64,000 nt of DNA, taken from positions 1 to 64,000 of the forward strand of contig JACKHA010000006.1 of assembly GCA_020639215.1 (NCBI GenBank), in the 5' to 3' direction. The stretch is from Phycisphaeraceae bacterium. Its GTDB lineage: Bacteria > Planctomycetota > Phycisphaerae > Phycisphaerales > UBA1924. The translations under genes were made by a program, and so were the position numbers. A model generated the notes under the pieces. That model saw only the letters and a program-made list of their open reading frames with translations, made no database searches and had not been told where the DNA came from. Below, piece after piece: positions 25,446-33,698 of this stretch (positions are counted from its first letter, which is position 1; each line of letters begins with the position of its first letter).

Positions 25446-26447
25446 TTACCGACCACCGCCCTCGTCACCCCCCGCCTCGTCCGAATCCTCGGCGCCCCCG
25501 CCGTCGCCCTCCAGCAGGCGGCTGCTCATCCGGGTCTCGGACCGCTGCTCCATCTCCATCCCGCCCGCGTTGACCGACATCACCATCGTCTGGTCCTGCA
25601 CGAACGAGACCAGCACCCCCCGCTCCGCGTCGAACAGGATCTCGCCGTCGATCGAGCCCTCGGTGATCCGCAGGCCCATCCCCCCCGCACCGTCGATCGA
25701 GACCGTCCCGACCGACGAGATGACGACCAGGTCCGCCCCACCCTGCTCCCGCATCCCCTCGAACGTGTACGTCACGTCGATGATCAGATTGCCCAGCATC
25801 GGGATCGCCTGGGTGATGTGCGACTCCCAGGACTCGCCAACCTCCGTCTCCCCGCCGGGCACGACGTGCCACATCTGCTCGAGGCCCGCGGCGAACACCT
25901 CATCGGCCAGCGCCGCCCCCATGCCCATCCGCATTTGCGGGCTCACCTTCTCGAGCATCGCGTCCACGATCTCGGCGTAGCCGTCGAGGTTCCGCAGCTC
26001 GCCAGCCTCGTCGAGCGTCATCGTGTACGTCTTGCCGAGCAAGAACACGAACGGCATGATCAGCGGGTCGCTCTCGCGGCCCTCATGGTCCGGGTTCTCC
26101 GAGTCATACCGCACGGGCCCGCCACCCATCCCGCCAACCGGCCCCATGTCCGCATCGACCCGAATCGACCGGGTGGTGACCTCGATCTCCGCGACGCCGT
26201 CGCTGACGCCGACAACGTTCATCTCCGAGACGGACACGTTGTCGATCTCGGAGTTCGAGTCAAACATGCCGCCCTTCATCTCCTGGCTCGTCTGCTGGCC
26301 CGCCTCGTACCGCAGAGTCTGACCGGCCTCCCACCGATAGCGCAGGTCCGCGCTCTGGCCCGCCGCGACGCCGCAGGCAAGCCCATGGGCCAGCCCGCCG
26401 ACCAGAACCATCGCCGCAACGCCGATCCGATTCGTGTGCCGGTCCAT
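25446..26447 (-). CDS. secreted DUF6263-like protein, paralogue 2
   Basis: A 333-residue exported protein, paralogue of the downstream gene. It begins MDRHTNRIGVAAMVLVGGLAHGLACGVAAGQ, a signal peptide. Corresponding landmarks are YRWEAGQTLRYEAGQQ, DPLIMPFVFLLGKTYTMTLDEAGELRNLDGYAEIVDAM, LEQMWHVVPGGETEVGESW, and EGSIDGEILFDAERGVLVS. The C-terminus is acidic and Gly-rich (GDGGGAEDSDEAGGDEGGGR). ATG 26447 is preceded by GGGAGGAC with a 5-7 nt spacer. The two genes are 151 nt apart. No catalytic signature is present; export to the periplasm or surface is the only safe inference. Confidence 0.75.
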   Translation of the reverse strand: MDRHTNRIGVAAMVLVGGLAHGLACGVAAGQSADLRYRWEAGQTLRYEAGQQTSQEMKGGMFDSNSEIDNVSVSEMNVVGVSDGVAEIEVTTRSIRVDADMGPVGGMGGGPVRYDSENPDHEGRESDPLIMPFVFLLGKTYTMTLDEAGELRNLDGYAEIVDAMLEKVSPQMRMGMGAALADEVFAAGLEQMWHVVPGGETEVGESWESHITQAIPMLGNLIIDVTYTFEGMREQGGADLVVISSVGTVSIDGAGGMGLRITEGSIDGEILFDAERGVLVSFVQDQTMVMSVNAGGMEMEQRSETRMSSRLLEGDGGGAEDSDEAGGDEGGGR

Positions 26448-26728
26448 TCGAGTCCTCCCATCCGTGGCCGACGCTTGACGGCCCGTGCAATCGCCCGCCA
26501 TCCCCCCGGCCACACCGCCGGACGGGCACGCGCGAATCCCCAGAGGCGTCACCACGAGCACCCGCCCGCAGCGACTCGGCCCCATCCTACTGACTCCACT
26601 CCCGTCGCCGACGCCCCGCCCCCGACCAGTTCCGATAAAGTCCTACGCTGGCCTCGTCGATGCGCTCTATGCAAGCCGAAGGCTCGCACACAACCGATCA
26701 CACACCGAACGTCCGTCCAGGAGCCACC

Positions 26729-27838
26729 ATGGCCCGCACCGCCCCCGTCAACCGCATCGGATTGCTCACCGGCGGCGGCGACTGCCCCGGCCTCAACGCT
26801 GTCATCCGCGCCGTCACGAAGGACGCCATCGGGCACGGCATCGAGGTCGTCGGCATCGAGGACGGCTACCTGGGCCTCATCGAGAACCGCACCCGCCTGC
26901 TCTCCCACGACGACGTCTCGAACATCCTGACCGCCGGCGGCACCATCCTCGGCTCGTCCAACAAGGCCAACCCCGAACGCTTCGCCGTCGGCAAGAACCA
27001 GGACGGCACGCCCAAGTTCCAGGACATGACCGACCTGTGCATGCGCAACATCGAGATGCAGGGCCTCGACGCCCTTGTCGTCGTCGGCGGCGACGGCACC
27101 ATGACCGGGTCCCAGGTCTTCATCAAGCGCGGCGTCAACTGCATCGGCGTCCCCAAGACCATCGACAACGACCTGCACGGCACGGACCTGACGTTCGGGT
27201 TCCTCACCGCCGTCCAGATCGCCACCGACGCGCTCGACCGCGTGCACACGACCGCCGCCAGCCACCACCGCGTGATGGTTGTCGAGGTCATGGGGCGCAA
27301 CTCGGGCTGGATCGCGCTGCACTCGGGCGTCGCCGCGGGCGCCGACATCATCCTGCTCCCAGAGATCCCCTTCGACCCGGACATCGTGGCCCGCGTCTGC
27401 CAGCAGCGCTCGCGCCGCGGCAAGCGGTTCACGATCATCTGCGCCGCCGAGGGCGCCAAGCCCGCCGGCGGCAAGATCGTCATCGAACGCACCGACCCCA
27501 CCAGCCCCGACCCCATCCGCCTCGGCGGCGTCAGCCGCCTCGTCGCGTCCATGATCGAGCAGAAGACCGGGCTCGAGTCGCGGTACGTGGTGCTCGGGCA
27601 CGTGCAGCGCGGCGGCACGCCCGTGGCCGCCGACCGCGTGCTGGCGACCAGTTTCGGCGACTACGCGATGGACCTGCTGCTGGGGGCCAAGAAGAACCGG
27701 ATGGTCGCGTACCAAGGCGGGCAGTACACCGACGTGGCCCTGGTCGAGGCGGCGGGCAAGCAGCGCACGGTGCCGCACGACCACCCGCTCATGGCCGCGG
27801 CCCGGAGCGTGGGGACGTCGTTCGCGGATCGGGAGTAG
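26729..27838 (+). CDS. pfkA: 6-phosphofructokinase
   Basis: Phosphorylates fructose-6-phosphate at C1, the committed step of glycolysis. The 369 residues open with RIGLLTGGGDCPGLNAVIRA. VVVGGDGTMTGSQVF near 115 has Gly at the position that favours ATP over pyrophosphate. VPKTIDNDLHGTD near 138 has the catalytic TIDND but with Lys before it, a residue common in pyrophosphate-dependent and mixed clades. VEVMGRNSGWIALHSG near 180 and GHVQRGGTPVAADR near 290 bind the substrate. ATG 26729 follows CAGGAG. Gly plus Lys at the two cofactor positions leaves the phosphate donor uncertain, though ATP is more likely. It is a stand-alone gene. Confidence 0.92.
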   Translation: MARTAPVNRIGLLTGGGDCPGLNAVIRAVTKDAIGHGIEVVGIEDGYLGLIENRTRLLSHDDVSNILTAGGTILGSSNKANPERFAVGKNQDGTPKFQDMTDLCMRNIEMQGLDALVVVGGDGTMTGSQVFIKRGVNCIGVPKTIDNDLHGTDLTFGFLTAVQIATDALDRVHTTAASHHRVMVVEVMGRNSGWIALHSGVAAGADIILLPEIPFDPDIVARVCQQRSRRGKRFTIICAAEGAKPAGGKIVIERTDPTSPDPIRLGGVSRLVASMIEQKTGLESRYVVLGHVQRGGTPVAADRVLATSFGDYAMDLLLGAKKNRMVAYQGGQYTDVALVEAAGKQRTVPHDHPLMAAARSVGTSFADRE

Positions 27839-27935
27839 ATGAGGCCCACCCCACCCAAGGGGATCAGCCTCGCAATCCTTGCACCCCATTGCTGTGCATA
27901 AGGCACTGTGGACAAGTTTGGGACTTACGGGGTCC

Positions 27936-27960
27936 TTGACAGGGGGGGGGGGGGTAGAGT
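27936..27960 (+). promoter_or_regulatory. candidate phase-variable promoter with G13 spacer
   Basis: A perfect TTGACA (27936-27941) is followed by an uninterrupted run of 13 G (27942-27954) and TAGAGT (27955-27960), a 4/6 match to the -10 consensus. A homopolymer filling the -35/-10 spacer is the architecture by which slipped-strand mispairing tunes promoters such as Neisseria porA. The 13-nt spacing here is below the 16-18 nt optimum, so this copy would be weak or off. It is 71 nt upstream of the first gene of the four-gene cluster. An imperfect hairpin (27978-28000) lies in the presumed leader. Confidence 0.5.
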
Positions 27961-28030
27961 GGTGCAAGTTGGCGGGTGCGCGCGGTCAAGAACCGTGCGC
28001 CGATCTCCACAGTGATGGAGTGAGTTGCCC

Positions 28031-29191
28031 ATGTGCCGCGATCCCATCGTTCAACTTCGATTGGTCTTCCTTGCTCTCGCTTTCGGATCGTTTCTGGCGC
28101 AGAGCGCCTCGGGACAACCGCTTGATGACACGACGATTCGGGACCTTTGGCGGGTCGCCGAGTTGCGGCAACCCCCAAGCGGAATCCACGTCTCATTCCG
28201 CGTGCTGCGGTATCCACGCCTGACACCCGAAGAGCTAAGCGCCGCGGAGGCCCGGATCGCGCCGTTCCCCGAACATCCGGAGAGGCAGTCTCTGGCCGAT
28301 GAGCGACGACGAAACGAAGACGGACCCGATGTGCAATCGCGTGAGTTCTGGATTCTTGACCCACGCAGCTTTCGGTCGAACGTCGATTCACCTTCGACTG
28401 AGTCGATGGGCGATGTGGTTGTCACTCCAGAGGTCGCATGGGCGATGGGTCAGCACGCGCTCAAGATCCTTGATCCTGAGGCCCCCCCGCCGCCGTCAGG
28501 CGATCTTGGTTGGGCGAGCGGCGAGGTTCAAGCGTACTGCCAAAGGATGTTCCTTGGAGGGCTCGCCTCGTACCGCAATCTCGAGATCGCCTCGATCGAG
28601 ATTGCTGGCGACTCGGCCAGCATCACGGCCATCCGAAACGACGGGGTCCAATGGCGCTACGACCTCTCCCGGCTCCCCCAACGAAGCGTCTGGGCTGTGA
28701 CGCGCGCCACGCTTGTCACCTTGCCAGCCAGACAAGCCGAGAGCGGCGGGTACACGACGTTCTCTGGGTGGCGTGAACATTCTGCGCTGCCCTCGCCCCT
28801 TCTCGTGCCCGATCGAATCGAGCAGTATGACGCAAGAGGGCGCCTCACCGAAGCCATCGACACCATCAGCGTTGAGCCGATCGACGCGACCCGATTCGCG
28901 CAAGTTTCTGCGATTCCGACGTTCGATGGTGTCGATGCGGTCCGCGGCCCGGTGTCGTTTACCGTCGCGCACGACTACCGACCCACTCGCGATCGACGCA
29001 CCGAATCGACGCCCAACGGAATCGTGACGGCTGCGATACCAGCCGCCGAACGCGGTGCCACAGCACCCTCAGGCTGGCGTGTGGTGGGCTGGATCGTTGC
29101 TTTGCTTCTCGCCGCTGCGCTCGTCGTGACCAGAGTCTTGCACCGGGCACGCGCGTCTCGTGCCCCTCGTTCTGCATCGAAGGCCATCTGA
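28031..29191 (+). CDS. membrane-anchored exported protein of unknown function
   Basis: First gene of a tight cluster ending at 31528. The 386-residue protein has an N-terminal signal peptide (LRLVFLALAFGSFLAQSASGQ), an ectodomain of about 300 residues, and one C-terminal membrane helix (VVGWIVALLLAAALVVTRVL) followed by a short basic tail, giving a type I topology. I recognise no domain; the ectodomain has a single Cys (AYCQRMF). ATG 28031 was preferred, with GGAG 10 nt upstream; a TTG at 28025 is too close to that site. The next gene starts 22 nt later. Composition is less GC-rich than in the rest of the window. Confidence 0.75.
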   Translation: MCRDPIVQLRLVFLALAFGSFLAQSASGQPLDDTTIRDLWRVAELRQPPSGIHVSFRVLRYPRLTPEELSAAEARIAPFPEHPERQSLADERRRNEDGPDVQSREFWILDPRSFRSNVDSPSTESMGDVVVTPEVAWAMGQHALKILDPEAPPPPSGDLGWASGEVQAYCQRMFLGGLASYRNLEIASIEIAGDSASITAIRNDGVQWRYDLSRLPQRSVWAVTRATLVTLPARQAESGGYTTFSGWREHSALPSPLLVPDRIEQYDARGRLTEAIDTISVEPIDATRFAQVSAIPTFDGVDAVRGPVSFTVAHDYRPTRDRRTESTPNGIVTAAIPAAERGATAPSGWRVVGWIVALLLAAALVVTRVLHRARASRAPRSASKAI

Positions 29192-29213
29192 ACCACGGAA
29201 AGAAGGAATGATC

Positions 29214-29603
29214 ATGCCACGCCCCGCACCCTCGCTCTTCGCCGCCGTGCTCGTCACGGGAACCACCGCCTTCGCCACGGTGATGCTGGCTCACGCCGAT
29301 GGTGGCGGTGGCGGTGGCGAAACGCCCTGCTTCCAGCAGAAGCCCGGAGGCAGCACCTCGTGCTCGTTCTGGATCGACATGACCGATCCGGTCGAGTGTC
29401 CGGACGACCTTCTCGGCGGGAGCATGCTCCCGGACGTGCAGGAGGGCTCACCGGGCCAAGAGCACTGGACCGCGAGCGGCACGGCGACGTGCCAGGTCAA
29501 CATCCAGTACCTCAACTACCAGCTGGGCGAAGGGTGCTTCTCGTTGGGCGGATGGACAACCCAAACGATGAGCGGCAGGACGCCTAGCGGCGCGGGTTGC
29601 TGA
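29214..29603 (+). CDS. small cysteine-rich secreted protein
   Basis: A 129-residue exported protein with a signal peptide ending near AHA at residue 28, immediately followed by six glycines. The mature part of about 100 residues has six cysteines (PCFQ, SCSF, ECPD, TCQV, GCFS and a C-terminal Cys), enough for three disulfides. No family is recognised. ATG 29214 was chosen because AGAAGG lies 7 nt upstream; ATG 29208 sits too close to it. It lies between a membrane-anchored protein and a MauE-type redox membrane domain, so it is the natural candidate substrate for disulfide formation. That link is inference from gene order. Confidence 0.72.
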   Translation: MPRPAPSLFAAVLVTGTTAFATVMLAHADGGGGGGETPCFQQKPGGSTSCSFWIDMTDPVECPDDLLGGSMLPDVQEGSPGQEHWTASGTATCQVNIQYLNYQLGEGCFSLGGWTTQTMSGRTPSGAGC

Positions 29604-29634
29604 TCAAGTCGGCCGGTCGCCCGGAGACTGTTGC

Positions 29635-30855
29635 ATGAGCCGCCTCTCTCGTCAGCATGTCGCACGTTGGGCTCTGCACGCCGGGTTCTGCGTGCTGCTG
29701 GTGGCGGCGGTCGCGAAACTGGCCTCACTCGACGCATTCGCGCGATCTCTCTACTCTTGGGACTTGCTGCCTCCTTGGAGCGTGCCCACACTATCACTGG
29801 TGATTCCGGTCGCCGAAGGCATCGTGGCGGGACTGTGGTTCCTTGGGGAGCATCGCAGACTGGCCACGCAGGCGTATGTCGCTCTGCTGGCCGCATTCAC
29901 CATCGCCCTCGGTGCCCACCTGGCCCTAGCGCGTCCACCGTCGTGTCATTGCTTCGGGCTGATGCTGCGATTCGAGGCATCCGTCGCCGACGCCACCTGG
30001 GCGATCGTCCGCAACGGTGTGCTCATTGCGCTGATCTGCGGCGCTTCGCTCCTGCAACGAGGCTCGACGTCGTCGGCCGGCCCAACCCGGGCCAAATTGA
30101 GCGCCCGCCGCGGTACGCCGCGGCGGGCGTTTACGATCATTGAGATTCTCATCGGGATCGCCCTGATCGCAGTGCTGTTGTCGATCGTGATTCCTTCGAT
30201 GCGTGGCGTGCGGCGGGGCGCGCAGAGTGCCGTTTCGCTCACCCACCTCCGTCAACACGCTACAACACTGCACCTGTACAGCGGCGACAACGCGGAGTCC
30301 TTTCCGTTCCTCACCGATCCGTATGCTTCGTTCACGACGTTCCGCACGCCGTCGGGCACCGCAAGCGTCCAGTTCTTCGAGCTCCATCTCGCGTGGAACT
30401 TCCCGCTGTCGGCAGAGTACTACGGGGGCGACCCGTTCCACGAGTCGTTTCGAATGCCGTACGCGGAGTTCTACGGCGCCTCGGCGTATTACTACGCCGA
30501 TTGTTTCATTGCTCGTCCGGAGTACTGGAATCCAAGCACGCGCGTCGGCCCCGCACAGTGGTCCGGCACACGCCAATCCGATGTCTTGTTCCCTTCACTG
30601 AAAGGTATGGTGCGCGAACGCCATTCATGGATCGAGCGCGACACCGGACGCAGTGTGCAGCCCGGCAGTGGCGAGCGACCACCCGAGCCGGTCCGATTTG
30701 TTCGCGTGGATGGTGCTTCCGGGGCCGCGTCAACCACCGGGTTTCTGCCAGTGATTCCATCCGGCCCCGGGCAGAGCCCGCCCGTGTCCTACCTGTCATA
30801 CGGACTCCCGATCATGCACACGCTCAACGGCGTCCGCGGACGCGATGTTCCGTAG
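29635..30855 (+). CDS. fusion of MauE/DoxX-type redox membrane domain to a type IV pseudopilin
   Basis: One continuous 406-codon frame joins two normally separate proteins. Residues 1-150 form a four-helix membrane domain of the MauE/DoxX redox-associated type. It carries the cysteine pair CHCFG (Cys104, Cys106) and the following RNGVLIALI. At 163-181 comes a prepilin signal, RRAFTIIEILIGIALIAVLL, with Phe at +1 and Glu at +5 but Ala instead of Gly at -1. The rest (HLRQHATTLHLYSGDNAESFPF and a globular part) resembles Phycisphaerae prepilin-type proteins. GGAG 8 nt before ATG 29635 supports the start. A TTG at 30097-30099 could in principle start a separate pilin but has no ribosome site. No such fusion is known to me. 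Confidence 0.8.
   Translation: MSRLSRQHVARWALHAGFCVLLVAAVAKLASLDAFARSLYSWDLLPPWSVPTLSLVIPVAEGIVAGLWFLGEHRRLATQAYVALLAAFTIALGAHLALARPPSCHCFGLMLRFEASVADATWAIVRNGVLIALICGASLLQRGSTSSAGPTRAKLSARRGTPRRAFTIIEILIGIALIAVLLSIVIPSMRGVRRGAQSAVSLTHLRQHATTLHLYSGDNAESFPFLTDPYASFTTFRTPSGTASVQFFELHLAWNFPLSAEYYGGDPFHESFRMPYAEFYGASAYYYADCFIARPEYWNPSTRVGPAQWSGTRQSDVLFPSLKGMVRERHSWIERDTGRSVQPGSGERPPEPVRFVRVDGASGAASTTGFLPVIPSGPGQSPPVSYLSYGLPIMHTLNGVRGRDVP
30102..30132 (+). other. terminator-like hairpin at the MauE/pilin domain junction
   Basis: A perfect 12-bp GC stem (CGCCCGCCGCGG, 30102-30113; complement 30118-30129) with loop TACG is followed by TTTA. It lies inside the reading frame, in the linker just before the prepilin motif. 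It may be the relic of an intergenic terminator after an ancestral gene fusion, or an attenuator that makes MauE-only transcripts. Confidence 0.6.
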
Positions 30856-31528
30856 CGGTCCCGGCGTTGGCTACCCTGTGGACTTGGCCCCCGAACCCGC
30901 CGACATCCCGCGCCGCCCCTCCTTCCTCCGCGAGTTCCTCGCCAACCCCATCGCCACCGCGGCCATCGCCCCGTCCTCGCCGCACCTCGCCGCTGCCATG
31001 CTCCGCGGCGTCGACATCGCCTCCCTCCGCACCATCGTCGAGTTCGGCCCCGGCACCGGCATCTTCACACGGGCCGTGCTGCAAGCGCTCCGGGCCGCGG
31101 GCAACACGGGCGCGACGGTCATCGCTCTCGAACTCAACCAGCGCATGGCCGCGGCCCTCGCGGCCGACCTCGAAGCCGGCGCGAACAACGCCGACGACCC
31201 CGCCCCGCGTGTCGAGATCCTCAACGCCAACGCCCTCGACATCGACCGCATCCTCGCCGAGCGCGGCCTGCCCCACGCCGACTTCATCCTCTCCGGCCTC
31301 GGCTGGCCCTCCATCCCCGCGAAGGTCCGCGACGCGATCCTGGAGAAGACCGCCGCCGCCCTCCCGCAGGGTCGCCAGTTCCGCACGTTCGGCTACCACA
31401 TCGGCCTCACCCTCCCGGGCGCATGGGGCTTCCGCAGGACGGTCCGGCGTCTGTTCTCGCGCGTCGAGATCTCGCCCGTCGTGTGGCGCAACATCCCGCC
31501 GGCGTTCGTGTACACGTGCACGACGTGA
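30845..31528 (+). CDS. PmtA-like phospholipid N-methyltransferase
   Basis: A 227-residue class I SAM-dependent methyltransferase of the PmtA type, which methylates phosphatidylethanolamine to mono-, di- or trimethylated forms. Family features are FLREFLANPIATAAIAPSS near residue 27, TIVEFGPGTGIFTRAVL (SAM-binding motif I) near 60, ALELNQRMAAALAADL near 95, and DFILSGLGWPSIP near 143. Related rRNA dimethylases lack the AIAPSS segment. ATG 30845 overlaps the end of the MauE-pilin frame by 11 nt with no strong ribosome site, so a later start is possible. It may simply be cotranscribed with the preceding cluster. Confidence 0.8.
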   Translation: MFRSGPGVGYPVDLAPEPADIPRRPSFLREFLANPIATAAIAPSSPHLAAAMLRGVDIASLRTIVEFGPGTGIFTRAVLQALRAAGNTGATVIALELNQRMAAALAADLEAGANNADDPAPRVEILNANALDIDRILAERGLPHADFILSGLGWPSIPAKVRDAILEKTAAALPQGRQFRTFGYHIGLTLPGAWGFRRTVRRLFSRVEISPVVWRNIPPAFVYTCTT

Positions 31529-32014
31529 AGACCCTCCGATCGCGTGGAGCGGAAGTCGAGTGTGCCGCGACCCCGGCGGCTTTGGCAGGAGGTTGCGCCG
31601 ACCACGGACGGACCCCGAAGTGTGGCATGGAGGCTCTCACGCCCGAGCGCCGCCGTGCCCGCGCCCAGCGCTTCGAGCAGCCGCGCTCTCCTTCTGCCAC
31701 GCCACGTCACGAACGGCGCCGAGAGTGCACCGACAGACGCGGATCGTCGGGGAATGGCTGGCTGAGGATGGCCAGGTGGGTGATGCGGATGGTTTCGGGG
31801 ATGTGGGGGGCGAGGTTGGCGGGGAACGGGTTATGGGCAGGAGTTGGCACGCGCGGGTGGCGCGCGGTTTCGCGTGGGGTGGCGGATGAGCGAGGAATCC
31901 AGGGGTTCGGCATAGCCCCACAGGGACGTGGCCATGGCATCCGGTGGGGGAGATCGAGCGGCGGAGGATGGGGCGGGCGGTCCGGCTCGGAGCGTCGGCC
32001 CACCTTGGCGCCGA
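31529..32014. other. noncoding region with degenerate palindromes
   Basis: These 486 bases separate convergent genes. No frame gives a protein-like product. Around 31605-31630, GACGGACCCCGAAGTGTGGC resembles the flank and GTGTGGCATG core of the element at 17245-17457, and TGCCACGCCACG lies near 31700. It is probably a decayed member of that palindromic family. The G-rich stretch 31795-31835 looks simple. Confidence 0.45.
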
Positions 32015-33088
32015 TCAGAACTCGACGCCGATGCCGATCATCCCGACGACTTCAATCTCGTCGCCGTCATTGAAGCTGGCCGCGGCGTCGCCCATCCAGA
32101 CAACCTGCACGCCGAGGGTCAGGTTCCACGTGCCCCAGGACGCGTCGGCGTCGTCGGCGGACCCGCCCCAGGCGTTGAGCGGGATGTCGATCGCGGCCCC
32201 GGCGCTGGCGAACCCGAAGACATCCTCGTACGGCCCGTCGTCGTCCTCGCTCTCGTAATAGTCGTCGAGGCTCAGGCCGATGCTGATGGGCAGGGAGACC
32301 CAGGCGTCGCCCAGCGGGGCCGGCAGGCCCAGGCCGTCGAGGCCGAAGCCCGGCTCGATGCCGAGCTGGAGATACACGCCGTTGTCGTAGCCGTCATTGG
32401 CCGCGCTGCCAGTCTCGATCGCGATGAGCGCGGTGGGCTGGAGGGCCCACTCACCGAGCCACTCGCTGTCGTCGAACGCGGCGCTGAGGGTGATCTCTTC
32501 GATCGTGTCCCACGCGTCCGACGGGCTAGTGTACCAGTTGTAACGCCCCTCGAGGACCCACGCCCCGGCCTCGACCGCCGCGCCGACGTAGAGGTCCAGC
32601 TCGTACCAGTGCTCGCGGAACTCGTCACTGGTGCCGGCCCACGTCGCCTGGGAGTGGAAGGAACTCCACGTTCCGGCGGTGAGGGACAACGTGGCCTCTT
32701 CGCCGCGGAGCACGTCGAACCACAGGTCGCCCCACGGCTGGAGGATGAGGCCCGAGTCCTCCCACACGAAGCCGCGCGAGACGTAGGCGGTGGCGGCGTC
32801 GACGCCGAGCCAGACGTGGAGGCGGCTCGGGTCCTCGGCCTCGTCGGCGGCGTCGCCCAGGGCGTCGGCGTCCGGCGCCTGCGGATCATCCGCGTCGGAT
32901 GGGTGATCCCACGGGCGGCGGGGTTGGCGCCCCACGTTGGGGCCGGCGCTGAGTTCCTCGCGCTCGGTCTCGACCGAGGTCAGCGCGGGGGCGTCCGGCT
33001 GGGCCAGCACGGGCGAAGCGCCCGCGGGCACGACCAGCAGTCGCAGTGCCAGCGGAGAGCAGAGCCGCGGGCGGATCGATCGGCGCAT
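32015..33088 (-). CDS. putative outer-membrane beta-barrel protein
   Basis: A 357-residue exported protein. After a signal-like N-terminus (LALRLLVVPAGASPVLAQ) and an acidic linker, the segment LGVDAATAYVSRGFVWEDSG near 95 begins a series of alternating beta-strands. The chain ends GMIGIGVEF, a terminal Phe typical of outer-membrane barrels recognised by BamA. The AYVSRGF motif recalls the TorF/Gcw_chp putative porins. Repeated acidic turns (DDYYESEDDDGPYED) suggest surface loops. ATG 33088 begins MRRSIRPRLCSP; the frame stays open upstream into another gene and is not homologous there. Its substrate is unknown. Confidence 0.7.
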   Translation of the reverse strand: MRRSIRPRLCSPLALRLLVVPAGASPVLAQPDAPALTSVETEREELSAGPNVGRQPRRPWDHPSDADDPQAPDADALGDAADEAEDPSRLHVWLGVDAATAYVSRGFVWEDSGLILQPWGDLWFDVLRGEEATLSLTAGTWSSFHSQATWAGTSDEFREHWYELDLYVGAAVEAGAWVLEGRYNWYTSPSDAWDTIEEITLSAAFDDSEWLGEWALQPTALIAIETGSAANDGYDNGVYLQLGIEPGFGLDGLGLPAPLGDAWVSLPISIGLSLDDYYESEDDDGPYEDVFGFASAGAAIDIPLNAWGGSADDADASWGTWNLTLGVQVVWMGDAAASFNDGDEIEVVGMIGIGVEF

Positions 33089-33255
33089 CGCGAGCCCCTC
33101 GGCGGGCGTGACGGGCCCGCGGCTGGAGCGGTATCGGACACTTCGGGGCACGACATCGATGGGGGCACGCCCCCGGATCAAGGGGTGAATCATTGCAGGC
33201 GTTACGGGTGACCCGGGGGTCCCTTGGGATCTCGGAGTACGGCGCGACGAGGGTT

Positions 33256-33681
33256 TCAGAATCCCGCCATCTTCCGCAGGGCCTTGTCCATCGCGGGCGG
33301 CACGGGCACGACGCCGAGGCGCGAGATCTTCACGAGCAGGAACTCGGCGAAGCGCGGGTCGGCTTTGATCTGGGCCAGGGTGACGGGCGTCCTGGCGGGC
33401 TTGACGGGGGCGATGTCGATGAGCACGCCCTTGGGGTCGCCCTTGGCGGTGGTGCCTGGCTGCTCGGGGTCGGGGTACGGGCCCTTGACGACGGTACACA
33501 GGCCGACGATGGCCTTCTCGTTGCCCGTGTGATAGAAGAAGGCCTCGTCGCCCTTCTGGATGTTCCGCATGTGGAGCTGCGCGGCGGCGTTGGAAACGCC
33601 ATCCCAGTGGGTCCGCTTGTCGGCGGCCATCTGGTCCCAGTTGTAGCAGTCGGGCTCGGTCTTGAGGAGCCAGGTGGGCAT
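33256..33681 (-). CDS. EVE-domain protein
   Basis: A 141-residue single EVE domain, a PUA/YTH-related fold that reads modified bases in DNA or RNA. It starts MPTWLLKTEPDCYNWDQM, the canonical EVE opening (W-L-K-T-E-P). HWDGVSNAAAQLHMRNIQKGDEAFFYHTGNEK and VGLCTVVKGPYPDP complete the core, with KPARTPVTLAQIKADP and LVKISRLGVVPVP at the C-terminus. The family is common in bacteria and sometimes sits near modification-dependent restriction genes; none is adjacent here. ATG 33681 has no evident ribosome site but the family N-terminus is exact. Confidence 0.92.
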   Translation of the reverse strand: MPTWLLKTEPDCYNWDQMAADKRTHWDGVSNAAAQLHMRNIQKGDEAFFYHTGNEKAIVGLCTVVKGPYPDPEQPGTTAKGDPKGVLIDIAPVKPARTPVTLAQIKADPRFAEFLLVKISRLGVVPVPPAMDKALRKMAGF

Positions 33682-33698
33682 GGGGAGAGCGTAGGGGA

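Noticed and set aside
27942..27954. The G13 tract as an assembly artefact
   Set aside because: Long homopolymers are error-prone, so the exact length is uncertain, but the tract and its TTGACA and TAGAGT flanks are too well placed to dismiss; kept as a finding with that caution.
31707..32003. A 98-residue minus-strand frame in the noncoding gap
   Set aside because: It is Pro/Arg/His-rich, lacks a ribosome site and overlaps degenerate palindromes; no support as a gene.
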